From the NCBI GenBank assembly GCA_934047225.1, contig CAKOHE010000009.1, positions 152,001-216,000 on the forward strand: 64,000 nt of DNA. Direction: 5' to 3'. The notes under the pieces were generated by a model. The model had not been told where the DNA came from. It searched no databases and was given only the letters and a program-made list of their open reading frames with translations. How positions within the stretch are numbered: position 1 is the first letter of the stretch; each line of letters begins with the position of its first letter. The DNA is from Ypsolopha sequella (taxonomy: Eukaryota; Arthropoda; Insecta; Lepidoptera; Ypsolophidae). Of this stretch, positions 33,655 through 45,240 are shown in pieces. The position numbers and the translations under genes were made by a program.

Positions 33655-34869
33655 GTCTGTAATTCAATTTCAAATGTAAAAACTGGGCAAGTTCGAATCA
33701 GAATCGTGCACCGACGGTTTTGTATTTCGTCAGTTTTGGGGACAGTAAGGACAATAATTGACTGTACCAAAAGATGGGTCTGTAACGACGTTACTTCATA
33801 TAGGTTTGTAATTTATTTTCGTAACTTCCTAACTGCTATTCTGCTATGTATTTCCTGTTATCTTTTCGTAATAAACTATCACCGAAATGTCTTTGTGATG
33901 TCTCATATTTTTCAGTTCACCAGTTTCGGATAAAATTTATACCCTTACATAAACTTTTTTGAAGCTTTTCTTGAGATCAAGATTTCTTGAGATTTGTACA
34001 AGTAAATGTAGCAAAACTATATTTTTATATACATATATACATACTGTAGCTTGTCTCCCAGAGGGATAGACACAACCTACAAATTTCTCGCCTGACTCCG
34101 CACATACAAGCTCAAGCTCTTTTAGACTAGTGTTGTGTGTGACTGTCTGGAAAATTTTCAAACTGGTTTGGACATAATTATATGCACCGGTTTGCAAATC
34201 GAACCGACAAATTTGATGTAAACCGTTTAACAAACCGAGTCGACAAACGCGATGCGACAAATTATGATATGATCGTATGATAAAGAGACAGAATTATAAA
34301 ACTAAGTTCAATTCTGCTTAAACTTTCTAAAAAAAAATATTTTTAATATACTTAAGTGATAGGCCAAATCGATTAATGAGGGGTTTTCAAAGTCAAATTA
34401 AAAAAGAAAAAGTAGTACCGAACGACTCGATAGATGGTGCAGCTTGTACTAAAAGTGTCAATAAATGTGTTTCTGGCAACACTAGATTCATGTGTTATTG
34501 CTAAGATCTATTGTTCTTTCCATAGTGAATTCTTAGGGAAACTGTGTGTTCCTATATTTTTACAATTAGCCGCAACGCATCAGCTGACCATGTTGAAAGT
34601 TGAATGAAACACCAAGTAGAAAACAACACCATATATACACAACAAAATGAGAATATTTTTGTGAAGGGTGTTGTTGGATTTGACGATTGACTTGAAATTT
34701 TTTAGCCCACAAAATATTGCTACCCACAGATTAAAAAATAATCTTTGATTTTTGACACTTTAAAGCAGGGTAACGCCATCTATGTTTACCTCTGAAAGCT
34801 TGATCAAGGTTAGTCTGGAAAACCGCTCATTATACAAGTAACTCGATCGCAACTAATACAAAAAAAAAT
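33655..34869. other. Intron DNA, no gene seen
   Basis: AT-rich. Frames at 33706-33933 and 33937-34260 have no recognisable domain or codon structure. The motif gtctcccagagggatagaca (about 34045) suggests a repeat fragment. Confidence 0.4.
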
Positions 34870-36775
34870 ACAAAAATTATTTATTGAATCAAAAAAAAAA
34901 CATACAGAAGCACTTATCCAATAAAAACAACAGCATGCAATATGTTTTCCAAAATATAAAGATGTGCTAATTGTATCCTAAAACAATCTAGACAAAGACA
35001 GTCCCTATCACCAACACTGACCTAAAAGGCCGTCTCGAGAGTGACAGTTACCAAAAGCGGCTTACTGCATTTGGGATACTTTGATTTTATTATATCTATT
35101 AGTTTAATTTGATGACAATATTACTATATATAGTCTATCTTATATAAAACAAAAGAAAAAAAAATGTATTTAATAACATGCAAATATGCCATGAAAAAGT
35201 CTTGACTTCTGTTTGAATGTGATGTTATTGTATGAGAAAAAAGTGTGTGTGTAAGTGTAGTGTGTGATTGTGAAAGTATATGCGTGTTGTGAGGGTGAAG
35301 AAAGATGAGTAATTGTAACAAATACGTTCAAATATTTAAAGAAAGTAAGTAAGAGTGAGACAATATAAATGTTTCATGTCGGAACTGCAAGGAGACATTC
35401 GACTTCATCGTAGTTTTTATTTTGTAACCAACTTTTTACCGCTGCTTTTTGAAGCTTCTCTGCTGTTCCAGCCTGATTCTCAACCTTAATTTTTTTGAAA
35501 AGATAGGGTGCCAAAAATCCTGGAAACCTTTGGGCAAATGTAGTCTTACAAAAGGGAGTGTTACGTAAGTGACCATAACGTGTTCTAGTAGGTTTATTTA
35601 CAGGGCAAAAATTTGTTAAAATGTTCACAATATACAATTTGCGAACACTGAGAACATTTATCTCTGAATATAACTCTGAAGTAGGAAATCGATAGCATTT
35701 GCCAAAAAGCACCTTTAGTACTGCCCGCTGCGCAATTTCTACATCTAGAATATGTGTTTTTGCGGCTCCACCCCAGGCAGTTATGCAGTATGATATTAGT
35801 GACTCAGCAAGAGCGTAATATATATTTCGTTTTATGTTGATGTCGCTAATACATCTGAGCCTCCTACATATGCATAACATTCTTCGGAGGCGACTAGAAA
35901 TATGTTGAATGTGGTACGTCCAATTAAGTTTAGCATCAACAAGTACACCTAAGTATTTAATAACCTCTACGTTCTCTAGCTCAGGACAGTCACAAGTTAT
36001 TTTATTTTTGCATTGATGTAATTTGAGACTTGGCTCTGGAAATTTGGAGTGATCAGTTTTCCTGAAGCAGATATATTTGGTTTTGGCAATATTAAGAGTC
36101 AGAAGATTATTTTCTAACCATCTGCAAACTACATTCACACCCTTATCAGCGTTTTCAAAGGCCTTTTCCCAAGAACAGCCAGAAAACAACAGTACAGTAT
36201 CATCAGCGTATGAGACAATGAGGGTATCATCAAGGCGCAAGTGGCATAAGCCATCAATGTATATTAAAAACAAAAGCGGACCAAGGACACTGCCCTGTGG
36301 GACACCATAGTCAACCTGAGTTTCATCGCTCACACCGACAGACTGCACCATTATCTGCTGCTCCCTGCCATAGAGGTAACTGCTGAACCATTCCAGAGCC
36401 GTGCCCCTCACACCAATGTTCTCGAGTTTGCACAGTAATAGGGGTATGGAGACGGTATCAAAAGCCTTAGCCAAGTCCAGAAATACGCCAACGCATAAAT
36501 CTCCATCATCCAATTTATGAACAATATGTTCCACTAAACGTTTCACAGCGTCTGACGTGGACCTGCCCTGTCTAAAACCACATTGATTATGGGATAGAAT
36601 ATCTTGATCTTTCAGATATTTACAAAGACGAGCTTTTACAAGTTTCTCAATTATTTTAGACAAAGTGGGCAGCAAGGAAATTGGTCTATAGTTTGACACC
36701 GCCTCCACATCACCTGATTTGTGAATTGGTATAATTACTATTTTATCATTGACGTAAATATTATATTTTATGCTC
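34870..36775 (-). mobile_element. Jockey-like LINE, 5'-truncated (copy J2)
   Basis: Minus-strand copy with most of the RT, a 3' untranslated region with CA-rich blocks (cacaacacgcatatac in reverse) and an aataaataatttttg tail near 34880. The 5' end is truncated just upstream of the first RT block (IPIHKSGD at about 36730). Confidence 0.8.
35374..36757 (-). CDS. Jockey-like reverse transcriptase (truncated, open)
   Basis: The frame is open from about 36757 (IVIIPIHKSGD) through SNYRPISLLPTLSK, QCGFRQGRSTSDAV, VFLDLAKAFDTVS (catalytic Asp block), YGVPQGSVLGPLLFLIYIDG and the YADD motif (SYADDTVLLFS), to a C-terminus ending in ECLLAVPT. It would extend the RNA-primed DNA strand during LINE insertion; the endonuclease half is missing. 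It has no internal stop. It belongs to the same broad clade as, but a different lineage from, the copies at 15-16.7 kb and 59-62.7 kb, given the sequence differences. Confidence 0.85.
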
Positions 36776-37020
36776 TTGAGACTGAGGAGTCATCGGCCTT
36801 TATTTTGGTAAACTCGCTTGGCTTTACCAGAACCGTAGTACTTTATTATTCTGTTATTACACATTATTTACCATTTATTATTGTCTTCTACAATGTTAAT
36901 TTATTTATTAAATGATACAGCAAACTAACCTAACCTATACATTACACTTACACTTATTGCACAAAAACAAGACAAAAAGGAATATTTACATTATTATTTA
37001 TCATACACAACACACCACTA

Positions 37021-37898
37021 GGGTAAAAATGTACATTACGGGACGGATTGTAGGAGGGGAGGAGGGGTATGGGGGGAGGGGAAGGGCTACCCCCTGGTAC
37101 CCCTCCCTTTTGTAGCAAACCCATGGTTTTTGAGATATTCATGGTTGAAGTTTGAGGTTATGTATGTGATAATACCTCGATAGAGGGGTGAGCGGGGGGA
37201 TATTAATGAGAAGAGAGCAACCGGATAATACTTTGCGGGTTCGTCCATCAATTTGATTGCGGGTGGGGGCTGCCCTCCCTCCGCGCCTTCGGCTTTTCAT
37301 ATACACTCTAGGGGTAGTAGCCACAAGACTGTATAGAGTCGGGGTGCACTAAGTCCGTTTTTGAACAGTTTAACCTACCAGTACAGAAGTCGATTTTTAG
37401 CCATGGTAGTCACACGTGTTAGTTAGACAGGAGTACGTAAAACGATCTCGACCGCAAAAGCAACAAACGACAACTAATCAACGCGAAACGTCACTAAAAC
37501 AAAATGGCGTCGTTTTGCGTTTCGTTTTAGCACAGCAGAAACACAATTTTTATTTTTAAATGTCGTTAAATTAATAATCTTTATAATGATTTTCACGTTA
37601 ATATACAAAATTTTAAGTTTGCAATACAAACCAAAACCTATTGAATGTGAATTACAACATAATTACGGTAAAACTCGTCACATGTGGTTGTATGGACTTA
37701 ACCTTTGCATAATTGACATGTCAAAAGTGATGGTTGTAAGTCAAAACGAAAATTTTATTGTCAACTTTTAATAATTTATTTCTCGAAAACTACGCATTTG
37801 CTACAAAAAAGAATTCGGTGAAAGACTTCTTATATCATCTACTTTCTGTAAAAAAATTACGAAAGCCCAGACTAGCGTCCCGTAATGTACATTTTATC
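37021..37898. mobile_element. TIR element with a perfect 8-bp target duplication
   Basis: CACCACTA occurs at 37013-37020 and 37899-37906. Inverted ends share AAAATGTACATTACGGGAC. The left quarter is G-rich (ggaggggaggaggggtatgg). No transposase is recognised. An 8-bp duplication fits hAT, P or Merlin; the G-rich terminus is not hAT-like, so the superfamily is open. Confidence 0.75.
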
Positions 37899-39189
37899 CA
37901 CCACTATATAGTTCACAATATTACACAAAATCGGAATCGTCAAATGCACTACACTACCACGAAAACACCTGATATTAGCCAAAATTTTCTTTCCACCTTC
38001 TATTGTTTTCCATTGCCAGAAATAAAGACATTTTATTTTTTTATTTTTGCGTGACAGCGCGCCGCGGCGGCGCGTCTTTTGACTCAAAGCGCCTGATTAA
38101 TTTTAAAAGCAATAATTAAAATCGTTAGATCTTGTTTTGGTATTTTTTTTTGCAGGCGCTTTTAAATATTTTCAAGCTTTTTTCCTTCTAAAACAGATTG
38201 AATAAAAAATTAAATTAAAAATTATCTTTACTTCTTTGAACCATACCTGAATATGTGATGTCTTCTGCAGTTTATCCCGTATTTGGTGAGAAACTGACGA
38301 TAAACATTTTTTTATTTTTATGACTTTGTAGTTACGCGTGAAGCTTACTATAGCTTTAAATGATAAATTATGTAAAAACGAATTCCAAGGGGTCTTAGAA
38401 TAATTGTTTATGCAGAGCTGCAATTTCCTAAAGCGACAGGATGCAGCGTCTTCGAAATTCTAAAATGTCGAATTTCACATTTTGTCCTCAATAATCGCCT
38501 TAATTTCCAACTCAGGCGAGCTTTGAGAAACAAAAATATTTTTGTAGAAACAAAATATTTGCAAAAAAAAACACGGATTTTCCGCCAATGTCAGTGCTAG
38601 TCGCCTCAAGTTAGCTGTAAAATACGCAGTATACTCCTGCGCTTCCTCCCTTCCTCTTAGAAACTCCCAACTTCACGCCTTCTAACCTAACCCGAGCTGT
38701 ATACAAACGAAGGTACTGTAACATATAGCTAGGCAATATGTTAGGTTTAGGTACGGCTAGGTTTTAAAGGTAGGTTAAAGAACTATTTGTTCGTGTTTAG
38801 TTGGCAATCGATAACCTTTATAGTCCTCGAGGAGTAAAATACCTCCAATCACGATAAGCGAGTGTCCTACGAGGTTCAGAGCTCCCCTCCCTTAATGTGT
38901 GCGTATGTTAATTAGTCTGACAAAGAAACTACTAAGTCTTAATATAATATAATTTCCTAACTTTTGATTCCTCTTAAGAGTTAACATTAATTAATTACAG
39001 ACTGTAAAAGGAAATAGACTATATGAGACAGGTAGGCAAAGATATATATGTTTTTCTTTTTTCATTAACCTGAATTCCTGCTGTCTTGTATTTTCTTATC
39101 CCTTGGTTAAAGTAGATATAAGTAATTTGATGTATAGTATAAGTTTATGTTAAAAAAAAAAAAGACATGATCTTGCCAAGTTTCTTGCC
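37899..39189. other. Intron DNA, no gene seen
   Basis: AT-rich with a small GC island (gcgcgccgcggcggcgcg at 38056). aatcgccttaattt at about 38494-38507 looks like one end of the GGCG/TTAA transposon family without its partner. Confidence 0.4.
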
Positions 39190-39585
39190 CGTTCTTCTTA
39201 GCAAGACTAATCGAATGGGCGGAGGTAGGCATGTATTTATATATGTAACCTATTACTATGTAGTATATAGGATGGGATTTGGTCGGCTGCCTGGATTCGT
39301 GCTGGGGGCTCGGTTGGTGATCATTGAACCTGTTCCTGGTCCCTGGCCGGGTCTCCGGTATGGGTTCGGGCGGTTGATTGGATTTCACCTTGTATAATAA
39401 TATTTTACCTATAATTTTAATCGTATATATATTGCTACATAAATTAAAAAAACATTTAATCTAAGTAGTTCATGTACATTTATTATTTTATTACATATTA
39501 TTTTTATAAGATTAAAATTTGACTTGTGAAACGTGTATTATATATACCTACTTTGCAAAATAAACTTTTTGAATTTTGAATTTTC
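39190..39585 (+). mobile_element. LINE 3' tail, copy 2
   Basis: Matches the flanks of 11650-12195 (gaatgggcggaggtaggcat to gcaaaataaac) without the inverted insert found there, so it shows the uninterrupted form. It ends in (tttgaat)n. Confidence 0.65.
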
Positions 39586-39950
39586 TTAATAGATCCAACC
39601 TTCGCATGATGGTAGGGCTAATCACAGGACACAGTAACCTTAACAGACACTTCTATATTATAGGTCTAACGGACAGCCCTCTATGCAGAGCTTGTATGGA
39701 GGTCGAAGAAACGCCGACCCACGTGACAGTGGATTGCGTAAGAGTCAGCACACAACGGGCCAAGATCCTCGGTGACCCGAGGACGCTCCGCCAGTCCTGT
39801 GGCGATCTAGGTCGCCTCTTGGTATTTTGTCGTGAGCTGGGCTGGCTAGAATAGACGGCCCCACACTTTTCCACGCACAAAGGTCCAAAAAAGAGACTAG
39901 GTGCGGAAACCGAGCCCACCAAGAAGAGGAAGAAGTTAATTAGTGAAAAA
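39585..39950 (+). mobile_element. LINE polyprotein C-terminal fragment
   Basis: A frame to the stop at 39854 encodes GLITGHSNLNRHFYIIGL, then C-x2-C (SPLCRAC) and EETPTHVTVDC. This is the cysteine/histidine motif that closes the C-terminus of R1/LOA-type and related non-LTR polyproteins. It is followed by a Lys-rich untranslated tail. The RT and endonuclease are absent. Confidence 0.6.
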
Positions 39951-39957
39951 TATATAA

Positions 39958-40330
39958 AAATAGTAGTTTATGCTACTAGGGCGAAAAGGAATAAATTACG
40001 AGGAGGTTTTAAACGTAACCGAGTAATTTATTGCTTTTACGCCCGTGTATCATACTACGTTTTTCAATGCATAGTGTGAGGAAATGAAAATAAATATAAT
40101 CTTGTGAACTTTAAATTATAATTGGCTCAAAAGGACTGTATCCAGAGCCGTTAAACAGTGGAAAAAAAGTATAACGTCTATGGTACACAAGAAAGGCTGC
40201 AGGTTAGCCAATCATTGTAAATAAATTAAAAAAATAATAATAATAAAGCCCTAGGGCAAAATAATCGACTTTTTGTTCGGTTTTGATGCATAAAAAGTGG
40301 GCCTTTACGAGCACATGCATTGAAAAATAA
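39958..40330 (+). repeat. Hairpin composite repeat (HCR), copy 3
   Basis: Starts tagtagtttatgctactagg and ends gagcacatgcattgaaaa. The inner palindrome (aaaacacgagcgtagcgagt) is deleted, shortening the hairpin half. The second half is almost identical to copy 1. Confidence 0.85.
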
Positions 40331-40479
40331 TTAAAACAAGAAGTCAAAGTGAATCAAAATGGTATAATTTAAGAACATCCCTGCTAGATCCCGAACAGAG
40401 TGACTGCACATGTCACAGTACCTTATTAAATTTAATTTGCATTACAAACTAGAAATCAATCAGAAACTAATATTTTGAA

Positions 40480-40700
40480 AAACATTCTCGCGCCAGGATT
40501 CGAACCGGCGACCTCCTGCTTACATGACAGGCGCGCTACCGACTACGCCACCGAGGTTCTCATCTGGACCGACGAATTTTTCCACCATACCTGCACACTG
40601 AATTTTTGTAACTGCTTGATATACTAGCCAGTAATGCACATCCTGAACGCTCACGAGGGCATTATATGATTTCACGCCTTTTAATAATAATTACAGCTAA
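40480..40700 (-). mobile_element. tRNA-like SINE head
   Basis: On the minus strand, tggcgtagtcggtagcgcgc (A box) and ggttcgaatcctggc (B box) bracket a possible anticodon arm. The 3' strand of the acceptor stem does not pair with the 5' strand, so it is not a functional tRNA. It is a SINE or tRNA pseudogene. Confidence 0.55.
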
Positions 40701-40954
40701 ATATATTATAATTAGTTATTAATTACCCCTTTCATTTTAATTTAGGTAACATATTTTTATCTCCACCCAAACGTTGCCTGAGAGATATTGCTCTAAGCAA
40801 TAAGTGCCGCCTTTTTACACAATCTCTATTTTCTATGTTAAAATATCTTGTTAAATATGTGCGTAAATATACAAAAAGCGTAATGAATAAATAAAAATAA
40901 ATACAGTTTGCAAAGCGTTGATTTCGCTATGAAAATATATCATCAAAAAGTTAC

Positions 40955-41082
40955 TTGGTCTGTCCAGTGAAACTGCAAGACACACACGAGTACAGATGTT
41001 TATGGCTTAACATGTGTTGCTGTAGCATGGGCTTGTACATCCAGCGTTTGTGGCATATTTCGCAGGAAAACTTGCCTAATTT
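40955..41082 (-). pseudogene. ZAD-ZNF exon (finger 2, start of finger 3)
   Basis: A 128-nt exon, acceptor atctatttattttcag, donor CAA|GTAACT. It encodes FSCEICHKRWMYKP, then QQHMLSH (complete finger 2), and YSCVSCSFTGQTK, whose two histidines are supplied by the next exon (16696-16770) 24 kb away. Entry phase 0, exit phase 2. No lesion within the exon. Confidence 0.85.
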
Positions 41083-41122
41083 CTGAAAATAAATAGATAC
41101 GCAATGACACATTGGTTCTAGC

Positions 41123-41539
41123 ATAGACTAAGTATTACTACGTATAGACTAGCAGTTCCCATACATCAGTTTGTAGCCACAAAAAAGGCGTAAAATTCTA
41201 ACGAAATCTAGATGGCGTTATTAAATCCTCTAAGGAACACGATGCTAAAATAGACCGAATGGTGACGCTAGTGGTACTGCGATGTCACGTAACATAAAAA
41301 TAATTTCCACTTCGATAATAGATGGCGCTGAAATATTCACTGTTAGTGTTGCCAACTTAGCGCCATCTAGTTTTTCTAAGCAAAGCTATTACAGCCACAT
41401 GTTTACTTGGTAACCATGAGAGTTTATTTACATAAATTATGCTTACTTGCAACACCTAGTGTCGTAAGGGCGCGTAAAAAATTTGCTACGCCTTGAAGTA
41501 TGGGAGTTGTCGGTCTATACGTAGTAATACTTAGTCTAT
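41123..41539. mobile_element. TIR family A, copy 2 (uninterrupted)
   Basis: The termini ATAGACTAAGTATTACTAC are inverted at the two ends, with similarity continuing to ctcccatac. Homologous along its length to the dispersed blocks in 123-2067 and serves as the empty-site reference for three insertions there. Confidence 0.8.
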
Positions 41540-41575
41540 TATGACGGGCTAGCTACACTTAGTTATTTAAAAGTA

Positions 41576-41716
41576 CAGTGCTCCCAAGGTGATGATGCGC
41601 ATACAAATCTTCGCCAATGTTCGGCAAAGTTCGTACTTCCTTACACTTAAGGTCACGTGGTATGTCCGGGCGCTCGGTTATAGATTTGTATGCGCATTAT
41701 TACTTTGGGAGCACTG
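41576..41716. mobile_element. 141-bp Tc1/mariner-type MITE
   Basis: CAGTGCTCCCAA at both ends, inverted, with TA flanks (41574-41575, 41717-41718). Inner gatgcgcatacaaatct pairs with its reverse complement on the right. Confidence 0.85.
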
Positions 41717-41739
41717 TACGCCTCTGTAATCCGGAAAGG

Positions 41740-41960
41740 TACACTTCCCGTAAGCCTAAGGGCACATTTATGTATGGTCCTTCGGAAGGCATGACGAGCT
41801 GTGGGCATATTTGTGCCTGAATTACCACGATAGGGACTCACTCACCATTACGCTGCAACGTAATATTTGTCGGTGAAACGTTGGAAGAATGTAAACTATG
41901 GCTTGCATTTCCATTGGGAAACCATTGGGTTTTATGTTATGATAATGTAAAATTGTGTTT
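41740..41960 (+). mobile_element. SINE body fragment
   Basis: The order tttgtgcctga, tcaccattacgctgcaacgt, gtcggtgaaa and ggcttgcatttcc parallels the body of the SINE at 32085-32355. Both ends are lost. Confidence 0.5.
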
Positions 41961-41988
41961 TTATAATATGAATACAACAGTTTCATAC

Positions 41989-42083
41989 CTCACTCTGTTT
42001 CATCATATATGAGACTTATAAGTCAGTTCTCTTGTGAAGCCTTGGAAACAATAATCACATTTGTATGCTGATTTTATATAATT
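41989..42083 (-). pseudogene. ZAD-ZNF exon, 3' half (finger 1), split by BEL
   Basis: This is the continuation, beyond the BEL/Pao insertion, of the exon at 47481-48073. With one copy of the TAATT duplication removed, the reading frame runs straight from ..KSTNNY to IKSAYKCDYCFQGFTRELTY then KSH, a finger start. It then hits TGA TGA. Dropping one AT from the atatat at 42005-42010 would restore ..HMMKQSE and end the exon in phase 0 at GAG|GTATGA, matching the next exon. The fourth zinc ligand would be Gln, not His, suggesting decay. Confidence 0.75.
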
Positions 42084-42765
42084 TGTTCAGAATAAAATGT
42101 ATATTTCGGAACGTATCCATCAATGGTCTATATATTTTGTCTATGGACTTGGAGCTGTCAAAAAACGAGGGACATTTCTTGGTATAGATCGCGGACGATT
42201 TTAATATGTGTTATATTAAGGGATATTAACGGCAAATCGGTGCGGACACCGTAAAGAACATAAGTGAATCAAGGGCTAAAGATATTTTGGCGTGAAGGCC
42301 ACTTTTGAGTGAATTTCCTGTGTGTGTGTGACATAACCTGTGTCCACGCGGCTTCCGACAAGTGGACTTGTTAATCTTTCTTCTGGGTTGGATGCATCCT
42401 GGGGTAGGAGGTTTGTGTTTAGATTCATCGTGGAAGGTGATCAACGTGTCACGGCACCGACACGCCTTGGAGTCCATGTGGAGGGTCTTCGAGCGATGAT
42501 CAGTGGATGACGTCATCATACAACTGTCTGGTAGGACATTTTATATTATCTACTGTAGAATATAGGATACTTGTAGACTATAAATCTGGGACAGCTTATG
42601 GGCCCCTGTTCCAGCTGCAAGTATCGCCCTTTAGCATACAATTAGTGGTGTCTGAGCGTGGTTATGGAATCCTCGCACTAGTGACGCTGATGCTCGTCAC
42701 TAGTCAGTATTACCACTTTTTGTAAGCTACAATTTATGGTAGCAACGAGCGCCTTTTATCAAACA
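42084..42765 (+). repeat. BEL/Pao 5' LTR
   Basis: Starts TG and ends CA, 682 bp, same length and sequence by eye as the right LTR. A solo relative lies at 28767-29444 in reverse. The two short frames it contains recur in the other LTR and are not genes. Confidence 0.92.
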
Positions 42766-43386
42766 AGTTTGGTAGCCAGTCCGTGGTTAATCCCAACTTT
42801 GGTTTATATACATATAAACAGCGGAACTGGGCGGCCCCAGTGTCATTGAACTGTTAACATAGCTAGGCTATTTACATGTACATGTAGCAATTACAAATTG
42901 GATTTGTTTAGTGCTTTGAGTAGATAATTGATTACCGGAGGGTACCACATTGATGTGGTTCAGTAATATCAGTATAAATTGTTAATTTAGTACATATCAA
43001 GTGTTCTTGTATTGCAATAACATTATATCATATAACGGTTTATATTATAGATTGGAAATCAACTTGTTAGCTAATATACGGTTATCTTGGCTTGAATTTA
43101 TGTACTTACAAGCATGTATACAAGTGCATAGTGGAATGTGCATTCGGGTTTGTGTGTATTGTATACACCAAATATAATTTAAATTTGGTAATATAGAATT
43201 AGGTAGGAACCTATTTGTTTGTTTAGTATTGACGGACAGTACATACATTGGTAATTGGGAATTAATTTTGCTAATTAAATTCTATTTATAGGTAGGGTAC
43301 CTATTGAGCAGTGCTTCTGTATTTTGTGCCGTGTCAGGGTGTTTGCTAAATAGTTTTTATTTATACATTTCCCGGTTCATTGCGGC

Positions 43387-45240
43387 ATGATGTCCAAGTC
43401 TCACAAGGCTGCGTTGGCGAAAGAGCTCCGCTGGTTTACAACCGTCCAGGGATTGCTTTCTCGTTCGGATCGCGACAATGCAATCCTGGAGAGAGCCGAG
43501 CGGATGCATCAGCGGCTGGCTGATGCAGAGGCGGCTGTGGCAGCACTGCAGGAAAGTGACGAGCCTTTGAAGAGGTATGTTACGGATTTAGCTCAGATAA
43601 TGGAAATTTATGATGATGTAACTGAGGCGGCCTCCATGATCAAAAAGCGACAATCGGGCAGCCCGGTTGTTAGCGCACCTAGACCAACAGATGGCGCCAC
43701 TGGTAAGATGCTGGTTATAAAGTCAAATATTGTTGCTGATCTAAAGAGGCAAAATTCAGGAGGTCCTGTAGTTGTCACGCCTCAACCGGTAGATGGCGTG
43801 TCTAGTAGTTTGGCTAATTTAAAACTAAATAAATTCAATGGGAAAATGGAAGAATGGGTTTCATATAGGAATATGTTTACGTCATTAATAAATTCTAGGG
43901 TAGATTTATCAAAGGGGCAAAAGATGGCATATTTGATGTCAACATTGGAGGGCGAAGCAAGGTTGCTCATCCAGCACCTCAGGGTAGAGGATGATCATTA
44001 TGATATAGCGTGGGGCTTATTAAATGATAGGTATCAGAACATGCGCTTATTGGCGGATGCGCATGCGTCTCAATTGTTGACGTTACCTAGGGTAACCGAC
44101 TGGGCACAGCTGAGGCAGCAATTACTAACTCCGGTCACTGTGGCGTGTAATGCCCTTAGAACATTAGGTTTACCGGTGGACGAGTGGTCGTTTTTACTCG
44201 TTCACATTATTTTAGGTAGGTTGCCTAATGACGTGAGGTCACGTTTTGAGCGGGTGTCCGCAGAAAAAGATGGCAGCACTGTGCCTAAATTTACGGACTT
44301 AATTAAGTTTATTGAATATGAAGCTAGGGTAGCAGAAACATCACAAGCGGACTTGGCGCCATCTGGGGCGCAATCACTTTCGTCTGCTGGCTCATTGGAA
44401 TGTGGGGAGCCCAGACAACTGCAGCAGTCGCGGGGACGCGATATGACGCGTTTAGCGGCGGTATCCGTGATCGAGAGGTCATTGACCTGTTATCAGTGTG
44501 GCCATACGGGGCATGACCTGCTGAGATGTCAGCAGTGGCGAAACCTGCACGTCACCGAGCGGCGACGCATAGTGAAGCGTAAGAGCCTATGTTTCGGTTG
44601 CTTGGGCAATCACTTCGAACGTGATTGTCCCGAGCCACGACGTTGCAGTGAGTGTGAGGGGCCTCACCATTTATTGTTGTGTGCCAACAGATCTGAAGCG
44701 GCTTCACCGGTCCCGCAGCGACGGAGCCCTACGGGCGGGGGTGCTTCAGGGAGAACTCCCCCCCCCTTGGACAACGGGGGTGCGTCAGGGAGAACTTTTT
44801 CCCCCTCGGTCCAGGGAAGGCATGCTGTCGGGCAGAGCTCCCCTCCGTCGGAACGGAGGACTGCGGCGCGCGGCGCGCCCCCTCACCGGGAGTTGAGTTA
44901 TGTATTTGCGCGTGGACCCGTAGGGGGCTTGCCTACGGGCTATCACACATATGGCCATGTAGTGAATTGGGCCCCTACGGGCGGGGGCCAATTGGAGTTG
45001 GCAAGGGCTAGGCCCCCCCTCCCCGCGCCGGTTTTGGTGCCAGCTGGCATGGAGCACCGTGCTCAGACGGAGTCAAGGGGTTACTCACCGCCGTACCGCG
45101 AGTACCCGCGGTTAGAGTACCACCCGCCGTACTCAGGGAGAGTTGGAGGCTACGCTCCCCCCAGGGTAGGGATGTGCACACACCAGCCGTATTACTACCA
45201 GTGGACTGGTCCTGCGCTCCTCAGGTGGGGTAGCCTGTAA
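43387..45240 (+). CDS. BEL/Pao gag polyprotein
   Basis: A 617-codon open frame. Residues about 1-100 form a helical Ala/Glu/Leu-rich region (LADAEAAVAALQES). Residues about 145-320 carry the Pao-type gag core (LNKFNGKMEEWVSYRNMF, GEARLLIQHL, WGLLNDRYQN). Three Cys/His clusters follow: CYQCGHTGHDLLRC, CFGCLGNHFERDC and CSECEGPHHLLLC, zinc knuckles that package element RNA. The C-terminal ~150 residues are Gly/Pro-rich and contain tandem GGASGRT-type repeats. In intact BEL elements gag runs on into protease and RT; here the frame stops and those domains are missing. Confidence 0.88.
   Translation: MMSKSHKAALAKELRWFTTVQGLLSRSDRDNAILERAERMHQRLADAEAAVAALQESDEPLKRYVTDLAQIMEIYDDVTEAASMIKKRQSGSPVVSAPRPTDGATGKMLVIKSNIVADLKRQNSGGPVVVTPQPVDGVSSSLANLKLNKFNGKMEEWVSYRNMFTSLINSRVDLSKGQKMAYLMSTLEGEARLLIQHLRVEDDHYDIAWGLLNDRYQNMRLLADAHASQLLTLPRVTDWAQLRQQLLTPVTVACNALRTLGLPVDEWSFLLVHIILGRLPNDVRSRFERVSAEKDGSTVPKFTDLIKFIEYEARVAETSQADLAPSGAQSLSSAGSLECGEPRQLQQSRGRDMTRLAAVSVIERSLTCYQCGHTGHDLLRCQQWRNLHVTERRRIVKRKSLCFGCLGNHFERDCPEPRRCSECEGPHHLLLCANRSEAASPVPQRRSPTGGGASGRTPPPLDNGGASGRTFSPSVQGRHAVGQSSPPSERRTAARGAPPHRELSYVFARGPVGGLPTGYHTYGHVVNWAPTGGGQLELARARPPLPAPVLVPAGMEHRAQTESRGYSPPYREYPRLEYHPPYSGRVGGYAPPRVGMCTHQPYYYQWTGPALLRWGSL

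Noticed and set aside
33937..34260. 107-codon minus-strand ORF
   Set aside because: No domain, splice context or codon pattern supports it; partly repeat-like sequence.
36930..36945. Telomere-like (TTAGG)n
   Set aside because: Only two copies of ctaac/cctaa occur; no array.
40493..40557. tRNA-Thr-like gene on the minus strand
   Set aside because: A box, B box and a possible anticodon arm are present, but the acceptor stem does not pair; treated as a SINE head.
42226..42725. ORFs of 97 and 72 codons, repeated at 46941-47440
   Set aside because: They lie wholly within the LTRs and recur only because the LTRs are duplicated.
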